A stretch of DNA of 64,000 nt from Lewinellaceae bacterium (GCA_020636135.1 JACJYK010000001.1:2280501-2344500), one strand, 5' to 3'. Shown: positions 8,541-18,414, numbered from the stretch's first letter. The notes: a model not told the origin generated them from the letters alone. Numbers and translations are program-made.

Positions 8541-8890
8541 ATGCTCACCTTCTACCGTGTCTTTTTCAAACGGCATGTCTTGCACTGCGTAAAGATTCTC
8601 CTTTTACTTATTGCTTTGCCACAACCTGCACATGCCTGCAGATGTAATAATGTCAGGGATTTTTGTCAGAATGCAACTGCAAAAGTGCCAATCGTTGAAG
8701 TGCAGATCCTGGATTCACTTGATGCCATTCATAAAAGGGCTGTCATTTACAATACCATTCAAAACTGGCTGAACCGGGATACAATAATCCTCCGGGGTGG
8801 AACGAAGCCGATTGCCTCTTGAATTTACAGCGTTTGGAAAGATCATTTATAACAAAGCAACCGATTGGTCCTCAATCTCTTGTCCTATAG
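8541..8890 (+). pseudogene. Frameshifted, truncated remnant of a secreted Cys-containing protein
   Basis: The open frame 8541-8822 encodes 93 aa: a signal peptide (hydrophobic KILLLLIALPQPAHA) and a mature start ACRCNNVRDFC. This resembles, from memory, the N-terminus of Bacteroidetes envelope proteins that begin 'AC.C....FC' and continue towards 'GADC..NL..F..GE'. Here the frame breaks at DTIILRGG, while another + frame continues directly as NEADCLLNLQRLERSF and stops at about 8890. That pattern suggests a single frameshift followed by loss of the remaining gene, replaced by the 3' end of the converging BNR-repeat gene (8872). It could also be a genuine short protein. Confidence 0.4.
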
Positions 8891-11499
8891 GGCGATTCCG
8901 GTTTGGTAATCGTAAATGGTTGCTCCCCGATAACCTGATTTCCCTGGACCAATATCATACGATACTTTCCAGCACCGAGATATTCACGGTAATGGATAAA
9001 GTAGGGGAGGTTGCTCGTTACTTCTCGCATCACCAGGTCCCATCGATATTGATTGAAGCCATGGGATCCCTCAAGCTTTTTCTCCCACACTGTTTGATCC
9101 TTGTCATCCACAGCTTCCAGGGTAACCGGTTGCGCTGCAAGGAGCCAAAAGGATATGTCCAATTTAAGGGTGGTGCGTTGATCGACTTCGCCTCCAAGAG
9201 CATTAAACCAGGGGCGTGGAGTGGGAGCGATGGGGAATAGCCAGTTTTTTGCCGGATCCAGCTTATGTTCAAGCATTTCATAAATGGGACTTAAACCGAG
9301 TTTGTACATCCCTCTTCCATGGGTAGCCGCAATCAGTTCGGATGTCTTGTCCAATATTTCCAGGTCCGCGACAGCAGTTGAAGGCATATTTTGACCGAAT
9401 AGATCCCAATGTTCACCTCTGTCCTGTGAAATAAAGACTCCACGAGCTGTCCCGGCATACAGGAGATCCGGATAATGCGGGTCTTCAAGCAGTACATTAA
9501 CCGGCTCCCGTGGAAGACCATCACTTATGGGCAGCCAATGAGTACCAAGATCTTCCGACCGGTAGAGATAGCAGTCAAGATCGTCGTCATTGATACCGGT
9601 CATAGCCAAATAAACCCGGTTGGTTTCAAATCTGGAAGGGCAGATGCTGCGGATATAACGGTTGGCCAATCCTGCAGACCGTTCGGTCCAGGTAAGGCCG
9701 TCATCCTGAGTGAACCAAAAGCCCCCTTTGTCGGTCCCTGCGTAAAGCCAGCCGGGATGAACGGGTGACTCCACCAGCGCACCCAGGGCAAAAGACCTTT
9801 TGGCAGTGTTAATTGATTTTGCCAGATTGCCACTGATTACCTGCCAGCTATTGCCCCGGTCCAGACTCTTAAATACATAATTCCCGCCATGGTAGAGTGT
9901 GTTTGCCTGATGAGGGGAAATAAAATAGGGGGTTATATAATTGAAATTCAAGGTGTCCTGTATGGATTCCGGAAGTGATGGTTTAATGCGTTTTGTGGAA
10001 TCAGCGCAACGATCGTACCGGATGGCTTCTCCATGCTGCTGGCTATAATAGACGATACAGGAATCTTTCGGGTCAACCTGACTTATACAACCGTCACCAC
10101 CATCCCAGGGATCAATCCAGATGTATTTCCAGGGATCCGGAAAATGGGTTTTGATCTCTTGAGGTGGTCCATACACGGTTGCATCGTCCTGCGTGCCGCC
10201 ATAGATGACAGATCGTTTCTGGTCTATGGTCAGGTCGTAAAACTCGCCGACAGGCAAATTGTTAAAATGTGTCCAGGATTCGCCTGCATCGTAACTCACA
10301 TAAAATCCTCCATCATTTCCCAGTGCAAGATGGCTTGGGTTTTCCGGGTTGATCCAGAGTTCACACTGATCCAAATGCAATCCCTGGGCTGCACTGGGGT
10401 TCATGTGCTGAATGTGTCCGCCCAGGAAAGAAAACGTCTTGCCTCCATCCTGACTTCGGGCCAGCCGGACCCCCAGGCAATAGACGTCATCGTCATTTTG
10501 TGGATTGACATAAACATCGGTGAAATACCATCCTATTCCCGGAAATAGCTTGAAGGGTTGTTCATGGGTCCGCTGCCAGTGTTCGCCTCCATCGGTTGAA
10601 CGGTACAATTCGGCAGCGTCATCCCTGGGATTATTCAGGTTATCCATAAAAGCATAAACTTTATCCGGGTTCTGCTGCGATACCGCCAGGCCGATCCTGC
10701 CAATATGTTCGTTGACCGGGATTCCGTTGACACATCGTGACCATGTAGATCCTCCATCTTTACTGGTGTAGATGCCACTTCCGGTGCCGCTGATGCCCGG
10801 ATAGACTTCCCATAAAGAGGCATAGATCCGGTCCGGGTCAGTAGGGGAGATGACCACATCGTTCGCACCGGTACGATCGTTGACGTACAATACGTGCTCC
10901 CAGGTTCTACCGCCATTGATGGTCCGGTACACGCCACGATGTCTGTTGGGGGTCCACAAGTGACCCAGAACGCATACCAGAACGATATCCGGATTGGTGG
11001 GATGAACCGCAATCTCAGCAATTGACCAGGAGTCCTCCAGGCCGATGTACTCCCATGTCTTTCCGGCATCATCCGATCGATACATGCCGGTGCCGGGTAG
11101 TGTGAAGTTCCTTGGTTTCTTAAGGTGTTCGCCGGTTCCCACATAGATAATATCCGGGTTGGAGGGGGCCAGGGCTGCATCACCGATACCCAATGCGGCC
11201 TGGTTTTCAAATACCGGATGCCAGTCCAGGCCATTGTTCGTGGTTTTCCATAACCCTCCTGATCCATAACCAACATACATGGTGCCTGGTGCGGAGGGAT
11301 CGACCATGACTACATCCGCTCGTGCAGAATTCACCATTGGCCCAATCGAAACCCAATCCAGACGATAAGGGCTTTCAGATTTCATTTTTTGATAAGCCTC
11401 AAATGACTGCACCAGCGTTGAGGGTGGTTGCTGTCCGGTACACGGGAGAATGCCGGCCCAAAATATAAGGAGCCATTTAAAGAATTTTTGTTCGCTCAT
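8872..11499 (-). CDS. Secreted BNR/Asp-box repeat protein (sortilin/VPS10-like beta-propeller)
   Basis: A large exported protein of the 'VPS10 / BNR-repeat glycosyl hydrolase-like' family. The start at 11499 is preferred over the in-frame ATG at 11541 because it puts the signal peptide (MSEQKFFKWLLIFWAGILP) at the N-terminus. About ten Asp-box motifs of the type S-x-D-x-G-x-T-W are visible (for example SDDAGKTW, SKDGGSTW, STDGGEHW, TQDDGLTW, SQDRGEHW), as expected of two stacked beta-propellers. The last ~110 residues form a beta-rich tail without a T9SS sorting domain. Function in these proteins is unproven; the propeller may bind glycans or peptides. About 875 aa, slightly shorter than the ~1000 aa I expect for relatives. 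Confidence 0.82.
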   Translation of the reverse strand: MSEQKFFKWLLIFWAGILPCTGQQPPSTLVQSFEAYQKMKSESPYRLDWVSIGPMVNSARADVVMVDPSAPGTMYVGYGSGGLWKTTNNGLDWHPVFENQAALGIGDAALAPSNPDIIYVGTGEHLKKPRNFTLPGTGMYRSDDAGKTWEYIGLEDSWSIAEIAVHPTNPDIVLVCVLGHLWTPNRHRGVYRTINGGRTWEHVLYVNDRTGANDVVISPTDPDRIYASLWEVYPGISGTGSGIYTSKDGGSTWSRCVNGIPVNEHIGRIGLAVSQQNPDKVYAFMDNLNNPRDDAAELYRSTDGGEHWQRTHEQPFKLFPGIGWYFTDVYVNPQNDDDVYCLGVRLARSQDGGKTFSFLGGHIQHMNPSAAQGLHLDQCELWINPENPSHLALGNDGGFYVSYDAGESWTHFNNLPVGEFYDLTIDQKRSVIYGGTQDDATVYGPPQEIKTHFPDPWKYIWIDPWDGGDGCISQVDPKDSCIVYYSQQHGEAIRYDRCADSTKRIKPSLPESIQDTLNFNYITPYFISPHQANTLYHGGNYVFKSLDRGNSWQVISGNLAKSINTAKRSFALGALVESPVHPGWLYAGTDKGGFWFTQDDGLTWTERSAGLANRYIRSICPSRFETNRVYLAMTGINDDDLDCYLYRSEDLGTHWLPISDGLPREPVNVLLEDPHYPDLLYAGTARGVFISQDRGEHWDLFGQNMPSTAVADLEILDKTSELIAATHGRGMYKLGLSPIYEMLEHKLDPAKNWLFPIAPTPRPWFNALGGEVDQRTTLKLDISFWLLAAQPVTLEAVDDKDQTVWEKKLEGSHGFNQYRWDLVMREVTSNLPYFIHYREYLGAGKYRMILVQGNQVIGEQPFTITKPESPYRTRD

Positions 11500-11610
11500 A
11501 ACCATTGGTTCAATGCTGTGAAGGCAATTCTCTGCAAACAAGGTACATAGAGATCCTCAGCGATTGAGTGTATATCCAGCTTAAAAGTTCCAGATGTCCG
11601 TCAATCCTTC

Positions 11611-11618
11611 TAAATTTG
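11611..11618 (+). promoter_or_regulatory. TAnnTTTG promoter box of the L-serine dehydratase gene
   Basis: TAAATTTG, a perfect match to the Bacteroidetes -7 element, 52 bp upstream of the ATG at 11670. A start near 11623 would leave a ~47-nt leader. No clear TTTG was found at the expected -33 distance. Confidence 0.45.
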
Positions 11619-11669
11619 AAAAGAACCGGGTTTGTTCTGCAACGACACATTTCTTAAATCGCTTAAGTT

Positions 11670-13268
11670 ATGGCCAGTTATCCCAGCATTTTCAACGACG
11701 TGATCGGGCCGGTGATGCGCGGACCGTCAAGCTCACATTGCGCAGCTTCCTTACGGATTGGTCGTCTTTGCCGCGACCTGATGGATGGCGATATCCGGGA
11801 AGTTTATATCGAATTTGACCCGAACGGATCCCTGGCTACAACGCATAAAGGCCAGGGCTCGGATATGGGACTTTTTGGAGGATTCCTCGGATGGGAAGCT
11901 TATGATGAGCGTCTGCCTGCTTACCAGGAAGCCACTGATGAAGCAGGCATTCAGATCAAAATTGACATCCATCCGATTGGAGCGACACATCCCAATACCT
12001 ACAAGATTACGTTGACCAATGATCAGGAAACGCATTGGCTGACCGCCTTATCAACCGGCGGAGGCATGATCGAGGTGATTGAAATCGATGGCGCCGCAGT
12101 GTCCATGTACGGGGATTATTTTGAGACACTCATCTATGTATCCTCAAAAAGCGCTGCTGAGAGGCTGGAGAAATATCTTAAGAAATCACTTGTTTTTGAT
12201 TTTATTCAGATCCATTCAGGACTGAATACGTTTATAGAGATAAAGCATAATATTAAGATATCCAATGAAATACAGGATTTAATTAAAGCATTTGATGATA
12301 TATATTATGTAAAGGAATTGCAGCCTGTTTTGCCAGTTCTATCCCGTAAGGAACTTCAGGTGCCTTTTATCACCTGTGCGGAAATGCTGGAATACAATCG
12401 TGGCAAAGCGCTGGATCTGTGGCAACTTGCTCTGGAATATGAAAGTTTGCGTGGTAACATTTCCAAAGAGGAGGTTTTTCTGAAAATGAAGGACATCGTC
12501 GGTATCATGGGCAATTCCATAAAAGAAGGTCTGAAGGGAACGACGTACGCGGATCGCATCCTGGGGCCGCAGTCTCTGGAATTGTCTAAGCGGATGTCAA
12601 CGAATCAGCTGGTAAAGGATGATGTGCTGAACCGCATAATCCTGTATGTATCGGCCATGATGGAAGTGAAAAGCTCCATGGGTATCATTGTAGCAGCACC
12701 AACCGCGGGTTCGTGCGGTGCATTGCCGGGAGCCATTCTGGGAATTTCGGATGCATTTGATTTCCCGGAAGACGCTACCGTTAAAGCGATGCTGGCAGCC
12801 GGACTGATCGGTGTATTCATTGCAGCACATGCGACTTTTGCAGCTGAAGTGGGTGGTTGCATGGCAGAGTGCGGTTCAGGGTCCGGAATGGCTGCTGCAG
12901 GTATTGTTACCTTGAAAAATGGAACGTTGAATCAAGCCCTGGGAGCTGCATCCATGGCGCTGCAATCGTCTCTGGGTATGATCTGTGATACCATCGCCGA
13001 CCGCGTGGAAGCGCCTTGTCTGAACCGTAATGTATTGGCTGCGTCGAATGCCTTATCCAGTGCCAACATGGCGTTGTCGGATTACCAGCATCTGATTCCG
13101 CTGGATGAGGTGATCGAAACCATGAAGCGGGTTGGTGATGCATTACCCAATACGCTGCGTTGTACCGGATTGGGCGGACTGGCCATCACCAAATCCGCCA
13201 AGGAAATCGAAGCACGTCTCGAAGCCAATGAAGCTGAGCGCAGGCAGCATGCCTATAAAGTATGTTAA
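11670..13268 (+). CDS. sdaA: L-serine ammonia-lyase (L-serine dehydratase), fused beta and alpha domains
   Basis: Iron-sulfur L-serine dehydratase converting L-serine to pyruvate and ammonia in the cytoplasm. The first ~215 residues are the beta domain (GPVMRGPSSSHCAA near the N-terminus, then an ACT-like part), followed by the alpha domain with APTAGSCGALPGA and GGCMAECGSGSGMAAAG. Cys349, Cys397, Cys401 and Cys450 are visible; a subset should ligate the 4Fe-4S cluster that activates serine. The single-chain layout (532 aa) matches fused SdaA/SdaB enzymes. Monocistronic, 90 bp before the TSUP permease. Confidence 0.95.
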   Translation: MASYPSIFNDVIGPVMRGPSSSHCAASLRIGRLCRDLMDGDIREVYIEFDPNGSLATTHKGQGSDMGLFGGFLGWEAYDERLPAYQEATDEAGIQIKIDIHPIGATHPNTYKITLTNDQETHWLTALSTGGGMIEVIEIDGAAVSMYGDYFETLIYVSSKSAAERLEKYLKKSLVFDFIQIHSGLNTFIEIKHNIKISNEIQDLIKAFDDIYYVKELQPVLPVLSRKELQVPFITCAEMLEYNRGKALDLWQLALEYESLRGNISKEEVFLKMKDIVGIMGNSIKEGLKGTTYADRILGPQSLELSKRMSTNQLVKDDVLNRIILYVSAMMEVKSSMGIIVAAPTAGSCGALPGAILGISDAFDFPEDATVKAMLAAGLIGVFIAAHATFAAEVGGCMAECGSGSGMAAAGIVTLKNGTLNQALGAASMALQSSLGMICDTIADRVEAPCLNRNVLAASNALSSANMALSDYQHLIPLDEVIETMKRVGDALPNTLRCTGLGGLAITKSAKEIEARLEANEAERRQHAYKVC

Positions 13269-13301
13269 AAGTGAAGGCCAGTAACGTGTTTATTATGCAA
13301 T

Positions 13302-13342
13302 TGTCATCTCGACCGAGCCAAAGGCGAGTGGAGAGATCTCAT
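13302..13342. repeat. REP-like intergenic element (TGTCATCTCGACC...GAGAGATCTC)
   Basis: An imperfectly palindromic 41-bp element between the serine dehydratase stop and the TSUP start. It begins TGTCATCTCGACCGAG and ends GTGGAGAGATCTCAT; TCTC/GAGA arms flank a GC-rich centre and the right end contains the palindrome GAGATCTC. From memory, almost the same sequence recurs between genes in many Bacteroidetes genomes. Only one copy is seen here. Confidence 0.6.
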
Positions 13343-13358
13343 AAGTGGAATAACAATA

Positions 13359-14234
13359 ATGATCACTACGATTTGGATTGCATTAGGATTCCTTACACTG
13401 TGGTTTGGATTCGTCCTGTTTAGAGATTATTATCGGCACCGGGACCAACTGGAACCCGAAAGCAGCTGGTTGAAGACCGGCATTATCGGGTTTGTGGTCA
13501 ATTTTTTTGATGTCCTCGGCATAGGTGCCTTTGCTCCGCAGACTGCGTTATTGAAATTTTTCGGTCAGACCAAAGATCGTGTGTTACCGGGCACGCTGAA
13601 TGTAGCAAATACCTTGGCAGTGTTGTTACAGGCGTTTTTGTTCATCGGTATTGTGGAAGTGGAACCATTGACACTGATTGCCATGATCCTGGCCGCTATG
13701 GCCGGTGCAGTATTTGGGGCAGGAATGATCGCAAGATGGACAGAACGTCAGATTCGGTTGACCATGGGAATTGCCTTGCTGGTTACCGTATTATTTATGT
13801 TAGCTGGTCAGTTGAACTGGATCACGGGCGGCGGTGATGCCCTGGGACTGACTCCAGGAAAACTCGCTGTTGCGGTGGCAGGAAATTTTATCCTGGGGGC
13901 ACTGATGACCGCCGGTATTGGTTTGTATGCGCCATGTATGGCGTTGGTCTATGCCTTGGGTATGTCACCGCTGGTCGCGTTTCCGGTGATGATGGGTTCC
14001 TGTGCATTTCTGATGCCGCCAGCTTCGGTGCGGTTCATTAAGGCGGGCGCTTACAACCGCAAGGCAGCCGTCGGTATGGCCATACCGGCCATCGGTGCTG
14101 TTTTGTTAGCCGCACTGGTCGTCAAGTCGCTGCCGCTGCATGCACTACGCTGGGTCGTCATGGTGGTGATCCTGTATACAGCTTTTATTATGTTGAAATC
14201 TGGTATGAACCGGCCACGTGGGGTCCCGGGTTAA
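13359..14234 (+). CDS. TSUP family (TauE/SafE) membrane permease
   Basis: An integral inner-membrane protein of 291 aa with about eight hydrophobic helices, of the sulfite/organosulfonate exporter TauE/SafE superfamily (TSUP). Two related halves are visible, each with the family's Gly/Pro-rich loop: VVNFFDVLGIGAFAPQTALL at about 46-65 and ILGALMTAGIGLYAPCMALV at about 178-197. The half-repeat pattern supports the assignment. The substrate (sulfite, sulfonate or another anion) cannot be told. It follows the serine dehydratase by 90 bp, interrupted by the REP-like element. Confidence 0.85.
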   Translation: MITTIWIALGFLTLWFGFVLFRDYYRHRDQLEPESSWLKTGIIGFVVNFFDVLGIGAFAPQTALLKFFGQTKDRVLPGTLNVANTLAVLLQAFLFIGIVEVEPLTLIAMILAAMAGAVFGAGMIARWTERQIRLTMGIALLVTVLFMLAGQLNWITGGGDALGLTPGKLAVAVAGNFILGALMTAGIGLYAPCMALVYALGMSPLVAFPVMMGSCAFLMPPASVRFIKAGAYNRKAAVGMAIPAIGAVLLAALVVKSLPLHALRWVVMVVILYTAFIMLKSGMNRPRGVPG

Positions 14235-14377
14235 AATCTCATCTTATTTCCTATAATTAATATTATGTTAAGTAGAAGTTGAGGGAATGGATCCTGGATG
14301 ATATTCTGAACCTGGTGTTGTCTTTCCGTATGTCCCCCATGTCCATGAATATTTATTAAATTCCGAACCAAAACAAA

Positions 14378-16156
14378 TTGATGATGGGCTTTTCATTAAG
14401 GCGGACGATTTCCATTTCATTCATTCTGATCTGGACGACTTACATTTCGGCACAAGTCAGCTGGTGGAATCCGGCACAAACCAACCAACAGTTCATTGAA
14501 GGCGTTGCCTGGCCGTCCGAATCCGTATCGCCATACGACCGTTTGCCGGCACGTGCACAGGCAGATGTCCGTGAACCCGTTTGGAATCTGTCGCATCACA
14601 CGGCAGGATTATCCATTCGTTTCCGATCCAACGCCTCATCCATCATCGTGCGGTATCAGGTGGATGGTAATCTGGAAATGCCCCACATGCCTGCTACCGG
14701 AGTCAGCGGCCTGGACTTATACGCCATTGACAGCGACGGCAACTGGCACTGGTGCAGAGGCAGTCGCCAGTTTAAAGACACCATCGTGTATCGTTTCTCC
14801 GGTATGACGGCCAATGACAGGTACCATGAGCTCGGTCGTGAATACCGGATGTATCTACCGCTCTACAACCATGTCACCTGGCTCGAAATTGGAGTTGATC
14901 CCGAGGATTATTTTGAACCGCTACCGGTGCGCCCGGAACTGCCCATCGTAGTTTACGGAACGTCCATTGCTCAGGGTGGCGTCGCATCCCGTCCTGGCAT
15001 GGGCTGGACGAATATCCTGGCGCGCAAGATGGATCATCCCCTGATCAACCTGGCCTTCTCGGGCAATGGTCGTCTGGAGCCGGAAATCATTGAATTACTC
15101 ACGGAGATCAAAGCAAAGATTTACCTGATCGATTGCCTGCCAAATCTCACCGATTCGACCACCTACCCGGATGATGAATTGACCCGAAGAATTCTGCATG
15201 CTATCCATAGGCTTAAAGAAGTTCACCCGGAGACGCCCATTTTGCTCGTTGATCATGACGGCTATACCGACGGCAGCCTTGACCAAAGACGTCGCCATTC
15301 CTACGAGCGGGTCAACCGGATCCAGCTACAAGCCTATCAGGCTCTCAAAGCAGAAGGCATATCCAGCTTATATTACCTGGTGAAAGACCAGATCGGGATC
15401 GAAATGGATGATATGGTCGACGGCACCCATCCCAGCGACCTGGGCATGGAGCACTACGCTGAGGGTTTTGAAAAGGCGTTGCGAACCATTTTACACGAAC
15501 CTGTCGGAGCCGTTTCCACCACCCAACCTTGTACGCAACGGCGGGAACCAGGCAATTACGACTGGGAAATGCGCCACCGGGAGATCCTGGCCATGAATGC
15601 CACCACTCCTCCTAAAATGGTCATCCTGGCCAACTCCATCGTTCATTTCTGGGGCGGTGAGCCCAAAGCCCCTATTGTACGGGAGGAAGCCAGCTGGTCC
15701 AATAACTTCACGCCCATGGGATTACGTAATCTTGCTTATGGATGGGACCGGATTGAGAATGTTTTGTGGCGCGTTTACCACGGTGAACTGGATGGCTTTG
15801 ATGCCGGGAAAGTCATTGTGATGATCGGAACCAATAATCTGCATTTGAATACGGATGATGAGATTCTTACCGGACTGAGCCTGTTGATCGATGCAATACG
15901 GTACCGGCAGCCAGGGGCAGAAATTCTTTTGATGGGACTCCTCCCCCGCCGGGATTACGAAGCACGGATCGTAGAGCTGAATCTGTGCATTGCCCGGTTG
16001 GCCGGCGACCACGATATCCGTTTTGGAGATGTCGGCTCCGTGTTCTTGCAACCAGATCACAAGATCGATGAATCCCTGTTTTCCGATGGGCTGCATCCGA
16101 ATGCGGATGGGTACAGAAAATTTGGATCGGCATTACTTCCGTTAATAAAGCCCTAA
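14378..16156 (+). CDS. Secreted protein with two SGNH/GDSL hydrolase domains
   Basis: An exported esterase-type protein (592 aa) with two catalytic modules in one chain. After a signal peptide (LRRTISISFILIWTTYISAQ) comes an SGNH N-terminal beta-sandwich (about 25-185), then a first SGNH domain with block I VYGTSIAQGG and the C-terminal DGTHPSDLGM (Asp/His), then a second GDSL-like domain from about residue 400 with ANSIVHFWGG, GTNNLHLN and DGLHPNADGY. Both domains keep the Ser/Asn/His elements as far as readable. Likely deacetylates or de-esterifies polysaccharides. Start could be any of ATG 14378, 14381 or 14384. Confidence 0.87.
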   Translation: MMMGFSLRRTISISFILIWTTYISAQVSWWNPAQTNQQFIEGVAWPSESVSPYDRLPARAQADVREPVWNLSHHTAGLSIRFRSNASSIIVRYQVDGNLEMPHMPATGVSGLDLYAIDSDGNWHWCRGSRQFKDTIVYRFSGMTANDRYHELGREYRMYLPLYNHVTWLEIGVDPEDYFEPLPVRPELPIVVYGTSIAQGGVASRPGMGWTNILARKMDHPLINLAFSGNGRLEPEIIELLTEIKAKIYLIDCLPNLTDSTTYPDDELTRRILHAIHRLKEVHPETPILLVDHDGYTDGSLDQRRRHSYERVNRIQLQAYQALKAEGISSLYYLVKDQIGIEMDDMVDGTHPSDLGMEHYAEGFEKALRTILHEPVGAVSTTQPCTQRREPGNYDWEMRHREILAMNATTPPKMVILANSIVHFWGGEPKAPIVREEASWSNNFTPMGLRNLAYGWDRIENVLWRVYHGELDGFDAGKVIVMIGTNNLHLNTDDEILTGLSLLIDAIRYRQPGAEILLMGLLPRRDYEARIVELNLCIARLAGDHDIRFGDVGSVFLQPDHKIDESLFSDGLHPNADGYRKFGSALLPLIKP

Positions 16157-16220
16157 ATTCATCCCGGTTGTTGAACTTTGCAATCATTTTACGGATTTCT
16201 AATCCATAACTGATCCTGGT

Positions 16221-18173
16221 ATGAACACACATTTAAGGCCTTTGCTGTTGCTGGTTTCTATCGTATTAGCCACCATTCCAGCCTTCACCCAGCTTGATCC
16301 TGCTACAGATCTTCAGCATGCTGAGATGAAATCGGCATCACGCCAACAACTAATTCAAACCCTGGAAACCCGTGAGACCGGATCCAACTTCGACATCCAC
16401 TACGAGCGTATGGACTGGGCCATAGATCCTGCTGTGAATTTTATACAAGGTACCGTTACAACCTACTTTACGGCACTCGATGCGCTGGACCGGTTAGATT
16501 TTGACTTTAATTCCGGGTTGACGATTGATTCGATCGTATATCATGGACTTACCCAAAGTGACTTTGTTCAGCTCGAGTCACAGATCCTGGAGATTGGATT
16601 GCCGAAGGTAATAGCATCCGGTCAGTCCGACAGCATTTCCATCAGCTATCACGGAGTACCAACCGGTGGTGGGTTTGGTTACTGGGTACAAAGTAATCAT
16701 CAGGGTACACCGATCATCTGGACATTATCCGAGCCGTATGGCGCCAGCAGTTGGTGGCCGTGCAAACAGGACCTGAGTGATAAGATCGATAGTATGGACA
16801 TCCTGGTTACGACGCCAAATGCTTACCGGGTAGCCAGTAACGGAGTATTAATCAATGAGATTCCGGTGTCAGACAGCATGACCCGCCACCACTGGCAGAC
16901 CCACTACCCCATCGCTTCCTATCTTGTTGCACTGGGTATCACCGATTATGCGGCTTATTCTGATTATGTACCCGTCCCGGGGCAAGCGGACATCGAGGTG
17001 CTGAATTATGTCTATCCTGAAAACCTCGATGCAGCCATCAATCAGACCAACCAGGTTATCCCGGTGATGCAGCTGTACAATGAATTATTTGGCCTCTACC
17101 CTTTCGCCAAGGAGAAATACGGACATGCTCAATTTGGCTGGGGAGGGGGTATGGAACATCAGACCATGACTTTCGCTTACAATTTTTCCTTCCTGCTGAT
17201 CTCCCATGAGTTGGCACATCAGTGGTTTGGTGATAAAGTGACCTGCGGAACCTGGCAGGACATCTGGTTGAATGAAGGATTTGCCACCTATTGTGAAGGA
17301 CTATGCTACGAACACGGCCTTGGCAATCAGGACTGGCAGCAATGGCTTACCGGCAAGATTGCCTCTGTCACCAGCACTCCCGGTGGATCGGTATTTGTGT
17401 CGGATACATCCTCTGTTAATCGCATATTTGACAGCCGACTGACTTACAATAAAGGAGCCCTCTTGCTCCATATGCTGCGATGGAAGCTCGGTGATGAAGC
17501 ATTTTTCGCAGGTATCCGGTCCTATCTGAACGACCCTCAATTAGCTTATGGCTTCGCACGCACAGAGAATCTAAAACAGCATCTGCAGGCATCCAGCGGA
17601 CAGGATCTGAGCAATTTTTTTCAGGAATGGTATTATGGAGAAGGCTTTCCCTCCTACCACATTTCCTGGGAGCAGACAGACGACCAATTACAACTCACAG
17701 TGGCACAATCTACCTCATCAACTACCGTTGATTTTTTTGATATGCCATTACCCATCCACATATTTGGAGACGGTCATGATACGCTGATTATCCTGCAACA
17801 TGATCACTCCGGTCAGGAGTTTACGATCCCCGTAAGTTTTGCGGTCACCGGCTTGGAATTCGATCCGGATCACTGGTTGATATCGGCCAATAATACGGTG
17901 ACACAGCAGACATCAGCTCAGCAACCGGCTCTTGCTCCTTATTCCATCCGGGTATTTCCCAATCCGGTGGGCACTGTGCTCTATGTCAAGGTTCCCGGGT
18001 CTGGCAACCAGTCTTATACCATCACAGATGTCACTGGCAAAAAGCTGAAACAAGGTTTTGTGCAGGAAGGGATCAATGCAATTCCGGCTGCGGACCTCAT
18101 CCAGGGGATTTATTTGTTGCAGATCTTCAATGCAAATGGAGCCTGGACAGAGAAGTTTATGAAACTGAACTAG
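16221..18173 (+). CDS. M1 family zinc aminopeptidase with T9SS type A sorting domain
   Basis: Secreted gluzincin-type aminopeptidase (650 aa). Signal peptide at 1-24; an N-terminal beta-sandwich; the exopeptidase motif appears as GGGMEHQT; the zinc site HELAH (329-333) is followed by WLNEGFATY, where Glu is the third ligand. The last ~80 residues (IRVFPNPVGTVLYV ... EKFMKLN) are a T9SS type A sorting domain, so the enzyme is expected on the surface or outside the cell. No ERAP-like C-terminal domain, so it is a short M1. Starts 64 bp after the SGNH protein on the same strand, possibly one transcript. Confidence 0.93.
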   Translation: MNTHLRPLLLLVSIVLATIPAFTQLDPATDLQHAEMKSASRQQLIQTLETRETGSNFDIHYERMDWAIDPAVNFIQGTVTTYFTALDALDRLDFDFNSGLTIDSIVYHGLTQSDFVQLESQILEIGLPKVIASGQSDSISISYHGVPTGGGFGYWVQSNHQGTPIIWTLSEPYGASSWWPCKQDLSDKIDSMDILVTTPNAYRVASNGVLINEIPVSDSMTRHHWQTHYPIASYLVALGITDYAAYSDYVPVPGQADIEVLNYVYPENLDAAINQTNQVIPVMQLYNELFGLYPFAKEKYGHAQFGWGGGMEHQTMTFAYNFSFLLISHELAHQWFGDKVTCGTWQDIWLNEGFATYCEGLCYEHGLGNQDWQQWLTGKIASVTSTPGGSVFVSDTSSVNRIFDSRLTYNKGALLLHMLRWKLGDEAFFAGIRSYLNDPQLAYGFARTENLKQHLQASSGQDLSNFFQEWYYGEGFPSYHISWEQTDDQLQLTVAQSTSSTTVDFFDMPLPIHIFGDGHDTLIILQHDHSGQEFTIPVSFAVTGLEFDPDHWLISANNTVTQQTSAQQPALAPYSIRVFPNPVGTVLYVKVPGSGNQSYTITDVTGKKLKQGFVQEGINAIPAADLIQGIYLLQIFNANGAWTEKFMKLN

Positions 18174-18414
18174 CGATCACGAGCTGATCCGGATGTGGCA
18201 TCTTAAAAGAAAAAGGCACCTTCTGCAAAAACAGTTGATGCCTTATAAGTACATTCCATGTAGTCGTTTAGCGGATAACAATGGCCTTTCATTATAAACG
18301 TATGAGAGGCGCGCTCCGTCCACTGAGTTGGAGGTAAAAATATTATCGCTGCATTGCCGGATAAGTTCTCAGTCTGAATTGTTGTAATCCAAAGAGCATA
18401 GGGGTATGCCAGGA

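Noticed and set aside
8797..9240. + frame of 147 aa (GTG start) at the end of the BNR-repeat gene
   Set aside because: Most of it is antisense to the coding part of the BNR-repeat gene. It was noted only for the frameshift evidence at 8541-8890.
10635..11276. Minus-strand 213-aa frame within the BNR-repeat gene
   Set aside because: Same-strand alternative frame of a gene with about ten clear Asp-box motifs; the product is low-complexity and has no domain.
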